A stretch of DNA of 64,000 bases, taken from contig DGQT01000050.1 of the NCBI GenBank assembly GCA_002390845.1, forward strand, positions 62,001 through 126,000, in the 5' to 3' direction. The translations under genes were made by a program, and so were the position numbers. The notes under the pieces are model-generated. The model was not told the DNA's origin and did not search any database. It saw only the letters and a list, made by a program, of their open reading frames with translations. Positions 23,768-32,331 of the stretch are shown one piece after another. This stretch comes from Chitinophagaceae bacterium UBA4407. Lineage in GTDB: Bacteria > Bacteroidota > Bacteroidia > Chitinophagales > Chitinophagaceae. Numbering within the stretch: position 1 is the first letter of the stretch; each line of letters opens with the position of its first letter.

Positions 23768-26572
23768 ATGCTTAAACGCAGTTGCCTGCCTGTAATTTTC
23801 TTTATTTTTTTTAGTTTTTTTTATGCTGGTGCGCAACGTTTTGGAGGCACCCCATCTTCGGTAAAATGGAAACAAATTAATACTGACACGGTACGCATTG
23901 TATTTCCTGCAGGCCTGGATTCCCTGGCACAACGCGTTGCATTGGTTACACACGATCTTCAAAAAAATTACACCCTTACTATTGGTAATAAAATAAGAAA
24001 AGTAAGTATTGTGTTGCAGAAAGATCTTACCCTTTCAAATGCCTATGTGGGTCTGGGGCCATACCGGAGTGAGTTTTATTTAATGCCCCCGCAAGATGCG
24101 TTTGAACTGGGCGCACAGAACTGGGCCGATAACCTGGCGATTCATGAGTTCAGGCATGTTCAGCAGTACAGCAATTTTAATATTGGTGTATCGAAAGCTT
24201 TGCGTGTTGTGTTTGGTGAAAACGGCCAGGCACTGGCAAACGCAGCCTCGGTACCAGATTGGTTTTTTGAAGGAGATGCTGTGTACAACGAAACCATGCT
24301 TAGTGCACAGGGGCGTGGCCGGCTGCCGCAATTTTTTAATGCCTATAAAAGTTTGTATTTCGAAAACAGGCATTACAGTTATATGCAATTGCGCAATGGT
24401 TCTTTTAAAAATTATATTCCGGGGCATTATGAATTGGGTTATTTATTGGTTGCTTACGGACGGGAGAAATACGGGGCTGATTTCTGGAAAAATGTAACAC
24501 AAAATGCAGCGGCTTTTAAACCATTATTTTATCCGTTGCAGGGTGCATTAAAAAAAGCTTCGGGTATTTCTTATAACCAGTTTGTAGATGACGCTTTTGG
24601 GTTTTATCAAAGTCAATGGAATAAAGTTGACACAACGCTGCCTGTGGAATGGTTAACGGCAATACAAAAAAACAACCTGGTAAATTATCGTTATCCCTAT
24701 GTAACAGCGGGTGGTTCTGTTATTGCATTAAAAACTTCCAATAAAAATATACCAACTATTTGCATGGTGCATGCTGATGGAAAGGAAGATAAGATTGCAG
24801 TAAGGGATATTGCGTATGATGATTACTTTTCTTACAATAATGGTAAAGTTATTTATGCGGCTTATCAGCCAGATGTTCGCTGGGGCAACAGGGATTATAG
24901 TTTAATAAAAGTTATAGACGTAATTAGTGGTGAAGAGAAAAAAATATCATCACATACCAAATATTTCTCTCCTGATATTTCTCATAATGGCAAATCAATT
25001 GCTGCCGTAGAAATGGAGCAGGGCTTACATTCTGACATCGTTTTATTGAATGAAGAGGGCGTTGTTACAAAAAGATTTACAGGCAACGGCAATACGATTT
25101 ACTCCTATCCTAAATTCTCTGAAGATGACCAGTTTCTTTATGTAATTACAAGAAACGATAAAGGTGAAATGGGTATTGAAAAAAGAAACCTTATCAATGA
25201 CAGCAATAGTACAGTACTTCCTGTTCAAAACCGTATTCTTGGTTTCCCTGTAGTAAAAGGCGATACGCTTTTATATAGTTGCTCCAACAATGGCCGCGAT
25301 GAAATTTGGGCATTTATTAATGCCCAAAATAAAAATTATCGCCTGGCTTCGTATCAAACCGGGCTATACCAGGCATCAATTACAAGCAACGGTACATTGA
25401 TTTCAAGTGCCTTTACCAGCAATGGTTACAGGTTAGCAAAACTAAATGCCCAATGGCAGCAAATAAGCAGCAGCGATACATTAACGAACCTCTATGTTAC
25501 CAACCCTTTTAATCTAAAAGACAATGCTGTTTTATCATCACTCCGTCAGAAAGTATATACTGTAACAAAATATCCCAAACTGTTTCATCCTTTTAATTTT
25601 CACAGTTGGAACCCCTACCTGAGTAACCCTGATTATTCATTTAACATTTACGGCGAAAACGTTTTGAATACTTTACAAAGCCAGGTTTACTACAGTTACA
25701 ATGCCAATGAAAAATACAATCGTATAGGCTACACCGCTGTATATGGCGGATGGTATGTGCAACCGGTACTGGATATTAACCAAACATATAAAAGAAATGG
25801 CCACCTGAACAGCGATACAACATTGTACTGGAATGAATTTAATGCTGCGGCCGGTGTGCGGTTGCCGTTGAATTTATCGGGTGGCAAACAGTTGCGCAAC
25901 CTTTCGCTAACCACAACATACAACATTAATAATGTTCAATGGACCGGCTTTGCAAAACAGTTTCTACAGAACCTGAATTTTAATTATGTACAGGCAAAGC
26001 TTATTTATACTGGGCAAATACAAAAAGCAACGCAACAGATCTATCCAAGATGGGGCCAGGCTTTTGTTTTTCAATACAGGAATATTGTACAAAAATATAC
26101 CGCGCATCAAATGCTGGCAAGTGGAACACTCTACTTGCCAGGTATTGGAAACACACACAATCTTGTTTTAAATGGTGCATACCAGGCCAGGGATACAGCC
26201 GGCGATTATGCGTTCACCAATAACTTTCCTTTTTCAAGGGGCTACGATGCAGTAGACCGTCCCCGGGTTTGGAAGGTGGGGGTTAATTATCATTTTCCAC
26301 TGTTCTACCCGGATTGGGGATTCGCCAACCTCGTGTATTTCCGCCGCATTCGTGCAAATGCCTATTACGATTATTCCAGTACAAAAAGTTTAAAAACTGG
26401 TATCATTTCACAGTACAGATCTTACGGGGCCGAAATCTATTTCGACACCAAATGGTGGAACCAGCAATCCCTGATCTTCGGTATTCGTTATAGCAGACTT
26501 ATCGATCATCAACTTGCCGGTTTACAACCCAACCAATGGCAAATAATTTTACCCGTTACCATTTTAAATTAG
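23768..26572 (+). CDS. Exported HExxH metalloprotease-like / beta-propeller / outer membrane barrel protein
   Basis: I start at ATG 23768, which gives a clean signal peptide (MLKRSCLPVIFFIFFSFFYAGAQ); an upstream ATG at 23729 lies just after the terminator stem, in its T-rich tail. The 934-residue protein has three parts. Residues about 30-290 carry HEFRH (126-130) and, about 35 residues later, PDWFFEGDAVYNE, the zinc-site pattern of gluzincin (MA-type) peptidases, where a Glu in W-x-x-E-G is the third ligand. Residues about 310-610 are WD40/TolB-like blades (KYFSPDISHNGKSIAAVE; YSYPKFSEDDQFLYVITRN). Residues about 620-934 look like outer membrane beta-strands, ending VTILN. A surface-anchored protease with a propeller stalk is inferred. 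Confidence 0.75.
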   Translation: MLKRSCLPVIFFIFFSFFYAGAQRFGGTPSSVKWKQINTDTVRIVFPAGLDSLAQRVALVTHDLQKNYTLTIGNKIRKVSIVLQKDLTLSNAYVGLGPYRSEFYLMPPQDAFELGAQNWADNLAIHEFRHVQQYSNFNIGVSKALRVVFGENGQALANAASVPDWFFEGDAVYNETMLSAQGRGRLPQFFNAYKSLYFENRHYSYMQLRNGSFKNYIPGHYELGYLLVAYGREKYGADFWKNVTQNAAAFKPLFYPLQGALKKASGISYNQFVDDAFGFYQSQWNKVDTTLPVEWLTAIQKNNLVNYRYPYVTAGGSVIALKTSNKNIPTICMVHADGKEDKIAVRDIAYDDYFSYNNGKVIYAAYQPDVRWGNRDYSLIKVIDVISGEEKKISSHTKYFSPDISHNGKSIAAVEMEQGLHSDIVLLNEEGVVTKRFTGNGNTIYSYPKFSEDDQFLYVITRNDKGEMGIEKRNLINDSNSTVLPVQNRILGFPVVKGDTLLYSCSNNGRDEIWAFINAQNKNYRLASYQTGLYQASITSNGTLISSAFTSNGYRLAKLNAQWQQISSSDTLTNLYVTNPFNLKDNAVLSSLRQKVYTVTKYPKLFHPFNFHSWNPYLSNPDYSFNIYGENVLNTLQSQVYYSYNANEKYNRIGYTAVYGGWYVQPVLDINQTYKRNGHLNSDTTLYWNEFNAAAGVRLPLNLSGGKQLRNLSLTTTYNINNVQWTGFAKQFLQNLNFNYVQAKLIYTGQIQKATQQIYPRWGQAFVFQYRNIVQKYTAHQMLASGTLYLPGIGNTHNLVLNGAYQARDTAGDYAFTNNFPFSRGYDAVDRPRVWKVGVNYHFPLFYPDWGFANLVYFRRIRANAYYDYSSTKSLKTGIISQYRSYGAEIYFDTKWWNQQSLIFGIRYSRLIDHQLAGLQPNQWQIILPVTILN

Positions 26573-26574
26573 AT

Positions 26575-26795
26575 TTTGTACCCGGCATTGGATATTTCAT
26601 GGCATCTTCTCTTGCGTCGCACACTTGTGCTTTGGGAACAGCTATGAGCTTTTAGCTAAGAGCTTTTGTTTTTTGCTCATAGCCCGAAGCTCATGGCTCG
26701 TTGCTTGTGGCTTGTTGCTTCCTGTTACGAACGTACCAGTGTGCGACGCAACAAAAGCTTCGCAAAGTATCTGCTGATGGGCTTAAAAAAACAGA
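26575..26795. repeat. Complete composite repeat upstream of the alpha operon
   Basis: Left arm TTTTGTACCCGGC, TTTCATGGCATCTTC, core at 26612-26630. Right arm ACGAACGTACCAGTGTGCG, core at 26733-26751, AAAAGCTTCGC. The 100-bp centre is built of short near-repeats of AGCTATGAGC / GCTCATAGC / GCTCATGGCTCGTTGC. The rest of the 389-bp gap holds the infA promoter. Confidence 0.88.
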
Positions 26796-26914
26796 TTGCA
26801 ACTTTAAACGGGTAACAATTAGAGTGAAATTTCGAATAATTTCCATTTTCTTTGCCTTTCAGGCCTTTATTTAATGTTAGTTTACCCCATTTGTGGAAAA
26901 TTTTCCTTTATTTT

Positions 26915-26945
26915 TTTCTTATTCCATTGCATTCTACTATCTTCG
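26915..26945 (+). promoter_or_regulatory. Candidate promoter of the infA-rplQ cluster
   Basis: TTTC at 26915-26918, 19 bp, then TATCTTCG at 26938-26945: one mismatch in each box from TTTG-N19-TAnnTTTG. The infA start codon follows 16 bp after. No better match lies in the gap. Confidence 0.45.
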
Positions 26946-26961
26946 CGCTCCGAAAAAATTT

Positions 26962-27180
26962 ATGTCAAAACAACCGTTGATTAAACAGGATGGAGTTATT
27001 TTAGAAGCTTTAAGCAATGCCATGTTCAAGGTAAAATTGCAGAACGGCCACGAAATATTAGCTACCATCTCGGGAAAAATGCGGATGAATTATATAAGAA
27101 TTTTACCGGGAGATAAAGTAGGTGTAGAGATGAGCCCGTATGATTTAACAAGAGGCAGAATTATATTCAGGTATAAATAA
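26962..27180 (+). CDS. infA: Translation initiation factor IF-1
   Basis: A 72-residue S1/OB-fold protein starting at ATG 26962 (MSKQPLIKQDGVILEALSNAMFKV); a longer frame upstream is an artefact of the promoter region. Conserved IF-1 residues GHEILATISGKMRMNYIRILPGDKVGVEMSPYDLTRGRI are all present. IF-1 binds the 30S A site during initiation. It heads the cluster and is followed by rpmJ after 51 bp. The usual upstream neighbours in this phylum (secY, map) are absent: a composite repeat and an unrelated gene come first. Confidence 0.97.
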   Translation: MSKQPLIKQDGVILEALSNAMFKVKLQNGHEILATISGKMRMNYIRILPGDKVGVEMSPYDLTRGRIIFRYK

Positions 27181-27231
27181 ATAGTTTGCAGCTTTGGCTG
27201 CTACTTTATAAAACAGGAAAACTTTACTAAA

Positions 27232-27348
27232 ATGAAGGTTAGAGCATCCGTAAAAAAGCGCAGCGCAGATTGCAAAATTGTACGCCGTAAAGGCAAATTG
27301 TACATCATCAACAAAAAGAACCCGCGCTTTAAGCAGCGCCAGGGATAA
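27232..27348 (+). CDS. rpmJ: 50S ribosomal protein L36
   Basis: A 38-residue protein (MKVRASVKKRSADCKIVRR, then KGKLYIINKKNPRFKQRQG) from ATG 27232 to TAA 27346-27348. It has the family's basic pattern and the single Cys14, but the usual zinc-ligand set C-x2-C...C-x4-H is reduced: position 11 is Ser and the third Cys and the His are replaced (IINKKNPRFKQRQ). It is therefore the zinc-independent C-minus form of L36. Such forms are common in Bacteroidota. It is part of the 23S rRNA domain near the peptidyl transferase region. Between infA and rpsM, as in most bacteria. Confidence 0.95.
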   Translation: MKVRASVKKRSADCKIVRRKGKLYIINKKNPRFKQRQG

Positions 27349-27400
27349 TAATTGCACGGTTCTGTCTGAAACTTGAAATCTAAAATTTTAAAATTGTAAT

Positions 27401-27781
27401 ATGGCTCGTATTGCCGGTATAGATTTACCCAAAAACAAAAGAGGCGAAATTGGTCTTACCTATATATTTGGTATTGGCCAGTCTACTGCACGTTATATTC
27501 TTGACAAGGCTGGTATCAGCTACGATAAGAAAGTGAATGAATGGAACGATGAAGAGCAAGGTGCTATACGTAACATCATTACAAATGAATTTAAAGTTGA
27601 AGGTCAGCTACGCAGTGAAGTTCAAACAAGTATCAAGCGCTTGCTTGATATTGCCTGCTACCGCGGACTTCGTCATCGTAAAGGTTTGCCGGTTCGTGGC
27701 CAGCGTACACGTACCAATAGCCGTACAAGAAAGGGTAAGCGCAAAACAGTTGCCGGTAAAAAGAAGGCACCTAAGAAATAA
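27401..27781 (+). CDS. rpsM: 30S ribosomal protein S13
   Basis: A 126-residue protein with the complete S13 pattern: MARIAGIDLPKNKRGEIGLTYIFGIG, YRGLRHRKGLPVRGQRTRTNSRTRKG and a lysine-rich C-terminal tail that reaches between the A and P sites. S13 sits in the 30S head and makes bridge contacts to the 50S subunit. It is 53 bp after rpmJ and 150 bp before rpsK; the longer frame at 27537-27860 on the same strand is a shadow. Confidence 0.98.
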   Translation: MARIAGIDLPKNKRGEIGLTYIFGIGQSTARYILDKAGISYDKKVNEWNDEEQGAIRNIITNEFKVEGQLRSEVQTSIKRLLDIACYRGLRHRKGLPVRGQRTRTNSRTRKGKRKTVAGKKKAPKK

Positions 27782-27931
27782 AACAAAAACATTGAGGATT
27801 TTACAAAATGCTCAATGTCTGTTTATAAAACCCGGTACAGTTTGGATCGCCAGGCAATAAGCATGGCAGGAGAATATACCGGTTCCCACAATTCGGGATT
27901 TTTTCATATAAAAGATTACCTCAAAAAAATC

Positions 27932-28351
27932 ATGGCAAAAGCACAAAACACAGGAAAAGGCCAGAACAGCGCAAAGACTACGGCCAAAAAAAGGGTTGTA
28001 AAAGTTGACGTTTACGGCGATGCGCACATCAACGCTACTTTCAACAATCTTATCGTTTCCCTTACAAACAAGCAGGGACAAGTTATCAGTTGGTCATCTG
28101 CCGGTAAAATGGGATTCAGAGGTTCAAAGAAAAATACACCTTACGCAGCTCAAATGGCGGCCGCAGATGCAGCTAAAGTTGCAATAGAAGCAGGTTTGAA
28201 AAAAGTAGATGTTTACGTAAAAGGCCCCGGTGCCGGACGCGAAGGTGCTATTCGTTCACTTGCACAAAACGGTATTGAAATTACAATGATAAAAGACGTT
28301 ACCCCTTTGCCACACAATGGCTGCCGTCCTCCAAAGAAAAGAAGGGTGTAG
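27932..28351 (+). CDS. rpsK: 30S ribosomal protein S11
   Basis: A 139-residue protein from ATG 27932 (MAKAQNTGKGQNSAKTTAKKRVVKVDV); the frame is open to 27815, but that extension does not look like ribosomal protein and a start codon with standard N-terminus lies here. Conserved S11 blocks follow: GDAHINATFNNLIVSLTNKQGQVISWSSAGKMGFRGSKKNTPYAAQMAA is present in order, then GPGAGREGAIRSLAQNGIEI and the C-terminal PHNGCRPPKKRRV. S11 lies on the 30S platform next to S6 and S18, near the mRNA exit. Confidence 0.97.
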   Translation: MAKAQNTGKGQNSAKTTAKKRVVKVDVYGDAHINATFNNLIVSLTNKQGQVISWSSAGKMGFRGSKKNTPYAAQMAAADAAKVAIEAGLKKVDVYVKGPGAGREGAIRSLAQNGIEITMIKDVTPLPHNGCRPPKKRRV

Positions 28352-28375
28352 AAAATTTAAGAAGTACGATTTTAG

Positions 28376-28409
28376 ATTTACGATTTATTGTAGTTCTTAA
28401 ATCGTAAAT
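28376..28409. promoter_or_regulatory. 12-bp stem-loop between rpsK and rpsD
   Basis: ATTTACGATTTA (28376-28387) and TAAATCGTAAAT (28398-28409) are perfectly complementary with a 10-base loop. It is AT-rich and lacks a T-tail, so it may be an mRNA processing or stability element inside the cluster rather than a terminator. Confidence 0.45.
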
Positions 28410-28487
28410 ATTTATAACCGGGTGCATCATTCATTTTAGATTTTTAATAATGCTGCATCGTCACTAAAAAATCAAAAAAATAAATTA

Positions 28488-29093
28488 ATGGCACGTTACA
28501 CAGGTCCTAAAACCAAGATCTGCCGAAAGTTTGGCGAACCGATCCTTGGCAATGGTAAATATCTTACCAAAACATCCGTTCCTCCCGGTCAGCATGGCGC
28601 AACACGCAAGCGCAAACAACCAGGTGAATATGCATTACAGTTAAAAGAAAAGCAAAAAGCAAAATATACTTACGGATTGCTGGAGCGCCAGTTCCGCAAT
28701 ACTTTTGAGGAAGCTTCACGTATTAAAGGTGTTACCGGTGAAAATCTTATTAAGCTTTTAGAAGCAAGGTTAGACAACACTGTTTACCGTTTAGGCATTG
28801 CTCCATCACGCCCTGCTGCACGCCAGTTGGTTAGCCATAAACATGTAACCGTAAACGGTGAAGTGGTTAATATTCCTTCTTTTCAGCTTAAAGCCGGTGA
28901 TATTATCAGTTTAAAAGGGAAGAGTATTGCGAACAGTTCTGTTACCAGCTTTATTCGTGGGAAAAATCCAAAGTTTGGCTGGCTTGACTGGAACGACAAT
29001 GAAAAGAAAGGTACATTCATCACTTACCCTGAAAGGGAAAGTGTTCCTGAAAACATCAAGGAGCAACTGATTGTGGAATTGTACTCTAAATAG
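28488..29093 (+). CDS. rpsD: 30S ribosomal protein S4
   Basis: A 201-residue protein. It opens MARYTGPKTKICRKFGEPILG; the S4 N-terminal domain continues with QLKEKQKAKYTYGLLERQFRNTFEEASR, and the S4 RNA-binding domain (about 92-155) holds LIKLLEARLDNTVYRLGIAPSRPAARQLVSHKHVTVNGEVVNIPS in order. It is one of the primary 16S rRNA binders and, in many bacteria, the repressor of its own operon. The family's N-terminal zinc cysteines are reduced to one (Cys12), as in other C-minus S4 proteins. The 184-bp gap to rpoA carries a degraded repeat arm and a GC-rich palindrome. Confidence 0.98.
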   Translation: MARYTGPKTKICRKFGEPILGNGKYLTKTSVPPGQHGATRKRKQPGEYALQLKEKQKAKYTYGLLERQFRNTFEEASRIKGVTGENLIKLLEARLDNTVYRLGIAPSRPAARQLVSHKHVTVNGEVVNIPSFQLKAGDIISLKGKSIANSSVTSFIRGKNPKFGWLDWNDNEKKGTFITYPERESVPENIKEQLIVELYSK

Positions 29094-29154
29094 TGAGCCT
29101 GACCCCGGAAGGGAGTTGCGGAATTGCAGTAGCTGATTAATGAACTCAATGATG

Positions 29155-29212
29155 AAAGGATTGCAACGCAACAGGCGATGCTACAAAGTACAAAAGCTGG
29201 TATCTCAATAAA
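29155..29212 (-). repeat. Degraded dispersed repeat arm inside the alpha operon, minus orientation
   Basis: ACGCAACAGGCGATGCTACA and AAAAGCTGGTATCTCAATAA (29165-29208) align with the right arm at 52356-52401 (ACACAACAGGCGATGCAATA, AAAAGCTGGTATCAAAAT). The GTACAAGTG half of the core is lost. Confidence 0.7.
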
Positions 29213-29226
29213 TAGTAAAAAATTCT

Positions 29227-29248
29227 TAAGCCCGCCGCGGCGGGTTTA
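29227..29248. promoter_or_regulatory. GC-rich palindrome before rpoA
   Basis: CCCGCCGCGGCGGG (29231-29244) is a perfect 14-bp palindrome flanked by TAAG and TTTA that extend the pairing. It is the most GC-rich spot in the cluster and lies 34 bp before the rpoA ATG. With no real loop it would need cruciform or partial hairpin formation; an attenuator role is possible. Confidence 0.5.
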
Positions 29249-29277
29249 GGGCAAACAATAAAAAACCAAGTTTTAAT

Positions 29278-30279
29278 ATGGCCATATTAAACTTTCAGAA
29301 GCCTGACAAGATAGTTTTACAGAAAGCAACTGACTTTGAAGGTCAGTTTGAATTTCGCCCATTAGAGCCGGGTTATGGCTTAACAATAGGTAATGCCCTA
29401 CGCAGGGTATTACTAAACAGTTTGGAAGGTTATGCTATTACAGGCATAAAAATAGAAGGTGTAGATCATGAATTTGCTGTAATTAAAGGTGTAACTGAAG
29501 ATGTAACTGAAATGATCCTTAACCTGAAACAAGTACGTTTCAGGAAGAAAGTAGAGCATGATGTGCCGAGTGAAAAAGTAATGCAGAGCATTAAAGGAAA
29601 GACTGAATTTACTGCTGCAATGATTGGTGATGCTACTCAAAGTTTTGAGGTGATGAACCCTGAACTGGTTATTTGCACTATGGATATTTCTTCAAGGCTT
29701 GATATTGAGATTACCATTGCAAGAGGCCGTGGTTATGTACCTTCAGAAGAGAACAGGCAGAAAGATATGCCATTCGGTTACATTCCTGTTGATTCAATTC
29801 ATACGCCTATCAAGAATGTAAAATATTCAATTGAGAACTATCGTGTAGAACAAAGAACTGATTACGAAAAATTAGTGCTTGATGTTCATACCGATGGAAC
29901 GATTCATCCGGAAGATGCTGTAAAGCAGGCTTCACGCATATTGATACAGCACCTGATGATCATCACCGACGAGAACATCACTTTCGACAATAAAGAAGAT
30001 AAGAAAGAAGATGTTGTTGATGAGCAGGTATTGCAGTTACGCAAAATATTAAAGACACCATTGGAAGATTTAGACCTTTCAGTTCGTGCTTTCAATTGCT
30101 TAAAGGCAGCAAAGATAAATTCACTTAGTGAGCTGGTACAATACGAGCAGGAAGACCTGATGAAATTCAGAAACTTTGGACAAAAGAGTTTGAGCGAAAT
30201 AGAACAGGTATTGGGCGAAAGAGGTTTACATTTTGGTATGGACCTTAATAAGCTTGGCCTGGATGATCTTGATAGATAA
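29278..30279 (+). CDS. rpoA: DNA-directed RNA polymerase alpha subunit
   Basis: A 333-residue protein with both domains intact. The N-terminal dimerisation domain (about 15-230) contains FRPLEPGYGLTIGNALRRVLLNSLEGYAITGIKIEGV, and the C-terminal domain (about 255-320) contains LEDLDLSVRAFNCLKAAKINSLSELVQYEQEDLMKFRNFGQKSLSEIEQVL with its helix-hairpin-helix. The CTD binds UP elements and activators; the NTD holds beta and beta'. It is followed after 89 bp by rplQ as in most bacteria. No oddity seen. Confidence 0.98.
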   Translation: MAILNFQKPDKIVLQKATDFEGQFEFRPLEPGYGLTIGNALRRVLLNSLEGYAITGIKIEGVDHEFAVIKGVTEDVTEMILNLKQVRFRKKVEHDVPSEKVMQSIKGKTEFTAAMIGDATQSFEVMNPELVICTMDISSRLDIEITIARGRGYVPSEENRQKDMPFGYIPVDSIHTPIKNVKYSIENYRVEQRTDYEKLVLDVHTDGTIHPEDAVKQASRILIQHLMIITDENITFDNKEDKKEDVVDEQVLQLRKILKTPLEDLDLSVRAFNCLKAAKINSLSELVQYEQEDLMKFRNFGQKSLSEIEQVLGERGLHFGMDLNKLGLDDLDR

Positions 30280-30368
30280 TCATTAATCAATAACCGCTCT
30301 TTGCAATAATGCATTGAAGCAAAGTCTTATAATTCCTGACACGGTATAAGGCTATAAAATAAAATGTC

Positions 30369-30932
30369 ATGCGTCACGGAAACAAAAACAACAACCTCGG
30401 CCGTAAAAAAGCCCACAGAGAAGCGCTGTTTTCCAATCTTGGAAGCCAGTTGATCGTACACAAACGTATTGTAACTACGCTTGCAAAAGCAAAAGCACTT
30501 CGTGTTTATATTGAGCCATTGCTTACAAAAACGAAGCATGGCGAAAGCAAAGAGCAGATCATGCACCAGCACAGGGTAGTATTCAGCTACCTTAATGATA
30601 AAGCCGCTGTAAAAGAACTTTTTACAGTAGTTGCCCCAAAAATTGCAGGTCGCCCAGGTGGTTATACACGGATCATTAAGTTAGGCATCCGTCATGGAGA
30701 TAATGCCGAAATAGCAATGATTGAACTGGTTGACTTTAATGATGTGTACGGTAAAGGCGTGGAAAAAGCAGAAGCTACAAAGAAAACACGTCGTGGTCGT
30801 AGTGCAGCAGGAGCTAAAAAAATTGAAACTGCCGCAGTTGCAGCAGCAGCTCCGGTTACAGAAGCTTCGCCAGCTATTGAAGATGCGATCGTGGTTGAAG
30901 AAACAAAGACAGAAGAAAAAGCCGCTGAATAA
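30369..30932 (+). CDS. rplQ: 50S ribosomal protein L17 with C-terminal extension
   Basis: A 187-residue protein. Residues 1-120 are a standard L17 (MRHGNKNNNLGRKKAHREAL, NLGSQLIVHKRIVTTLAKAKALR, RPGGYTRIIKLGIRHGDNAEIAMIELVDF). The last 65 residues are an Ala/Glu/Lys-rich, probably disordered tail (EKAEATKKTRRGRSAAGAKK ... EETKTEEKAAE). E. coli L17 has about 127 residues; long acidic tails of this kind are common in Bacteroidota. It ends the cluster and is followed by an intrinsic terminator. Confidence 0.97.
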   Translation: MRHGNKNNNLGRKKAHREALFSNLGSQLIVHKRIVTTLAKAKALRVYIEPLLTKTKHGESKEQIMHQHRVVFSYLNDKAAVKELFTVVAPKIAGRPGGYTRIIKLGIRHGDNAEIAMIELVDFNDVYGKGVEKAEATKKTRRGRSAAGAKKIETAAVAAAAPVTEASPAIEDAIVVEETKTEEKAAE

Positions 30933-30956
30933 GAATGAAGCTGTTTTAAAAATACA

Positions 30957-30991
30957 AAAGGCAAAATCGTTTTTCGGTTTTGCCTTTTTTC
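30957..30991 (+). terminator. Intrinsic terminator of the alpha operon
   Basis: AAAAGGCAAAATCG and CGGTTTTGCCTTTT form a long stem around a short T-rich loop, followed by TTCTTG; it starts 25 bp after the rplQ stop codon. Confidence 0.88.
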
Positions 30992-31009
30992 TTGTATAAA
31001 TTTTTTGTA

Positions 31010-31080
31010 CCCAACTTAGGTTTTTATGGCATCGTCTGTTGCGTCGCGCTCTTGTACGTTCTTATCAGTATTGAGCAAAT
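31010..31080 (+). repeat. Dispersed repeat arm, type I core, plus orientation
   Basis: TTTTTTGTACCCAAC outer end, TTTATGGCATCGTC, core TTGCGTCGCGCTCTTGTAC at 31039-31057, GTTCTTATCAGTATTGAGC. It follows the alpha operon terminator; the remaining 130 bp before carA form an AT-rich leader with TTTTTTTGCACTC near 31179-31191. Confidence 0.87.
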
Positions 31081-31209
31081 AATGCAGCAACCAGATTGAA
31101 TTAAAGCCTTTAAAAACTTAATAACTTTTCAGAAAATCAGTGTGCGAAAATTTATGCTGAAAATTAAAAATGATATTCTTTTTTTGCACTCGAAAACTAT
31201 TAAATAAAA

Positions 31210-32310
31210 ATGCCCCATACACAACAACAAGCCATATTACTGTTAGCCGATGGCAATATATTTTATGGTTATGCTTTCGGGAAAACAGGAACCGCCACTG
31301 GAGAAATATGTTTTAATACCGGTATGACTGGTTACCAGGAAGTTTTTACTGATCCAAGTTACTATGGACAAATGCTGGTAATGAATAACGTGCATATTGG
31401 CAACTACGGTGTAAAAAATACTGATGTTGAAAGTAAAACCGTAAAGATCCGTGGATTGATTGGCAGAAACCTGGAAGAAAAATTCTCCCGTTACCAGGCA
31501 ACAGATAGCCTTGATTCCTATTTAAAAGTCAACAATATCGTAGCCATCGAAGGTATTGACACCAGGGCATTGGTTGCGCACATACGTACAGCGGGTGCTA
31601 TGAACTGCATCATTTCTTCAGAGATTTCAGATATTGAAGTTTTAAAAGCTGAGTTAGCAAAAGTGCCTGACATGGATGGGCTGGAGCTTGCAAGCCTTGT
31701 AAGTACCAACGAAGAATACGAATTAGGGGATCCTGATTCAACAATGAAAGTGGCAGTGCTTGACTTTGGAGTAAAACAAAATATTCTTAACTGTCTGGTA
31801 CAACGTGGTGCGCATGTTAGAGTTCATCCTGCAAAGACTCCTTTGAACAGACTGAAAGAATTTAATCCCGATGGATATTTTATTTCAAATGGCCCCGGCG
31901 ATCCTGCAGCTATGCCTTACGCCGTTGAAACTTTAAAAGCAATCCTGCAAGAAAATAAACCTTTGTTTGGTATTTGCCTTGGTCACCAGTTGCTGGCTTT
32001 GGCGAATGATATTCCAACATTTAAAATGCACCATGGACACAGGGGCTTAAACCACCCGGTAAAAAATATTATAACAGGGCGCTGCGAAATAACCACGCAA
32101 AATCATGGGTTTGGTGTTGAGCCTTCTGCGGTAAGAGATAACGAAAATGTAGAGATAACACATTTAAACCTGAATGATGAAAGTATTGAAGGCATCCGTA
32201 TAAAAAATAAACCCGCTTTTAGTGTGCAATATCACCCCGAAGCTACACCAGGTCCACACGACAGCCGTTACTTGTTCGATGATTTTGTGGCAATGATGAA
32301 AGCGAATTAA
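31210..32310 (+). CDS. carA: Carbamoyl-phosphate synthase small (glutaminase) subunit
   Basis: A 366-residue protein. The N-terminal half is the CarA-specific domain (ADGNIFYGYAFGKTGTATGEICFNTGMTGYQEVFTDPSY). The C-terminal half is a class I glutamine amidotransferase with Cys256 in GICLGHQ and His342/Glu344 in QYHPEATPGP. It releases ammonia from glutamine for carbamoyl phosphate made by CarB, feeding pyrimidine and arginine synthesis. No carB is adjacent: carA stands alone between repeat elements, so the two subunits are encoded apart in this genome. ATG 31210 gives the normal N-terminus. Confidence 0.96.
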   Translation: MPHTQQQAILLLADGNIFYGYAFGKTGTATGEICFNTGMTGYQEVFTDPSYYGQMLVMNNVHIGNYGVKNTDVESKTVKIRGLIGRNLEEKFSRYQATDSLDSYLKVNNIVAIEGIDTRALVAHIRTAGAMNCIISSEISDIEVLKAELAKVPDMDGLELASLVSTNEEYELGDPDSTMKVAVLDFGVKQNILNCLVQRGAHVRVHPAKTPLNRLKEFNPDGYFISNGPGDPAAMPYAVETLKAILQENKPLFGICLGHQLLALANDIPTFKMHHGHRGLNHPVKNIITGRCEITTQNHGFGVEPSAVRDNENVEITHLNLNDESIEGIRIKNKPAFSVQYHPEATPGPHDSRYLFDDFVAMMKAN

Positions 32311-32331
32311 ACTCAAATAAAAGAAATACAT

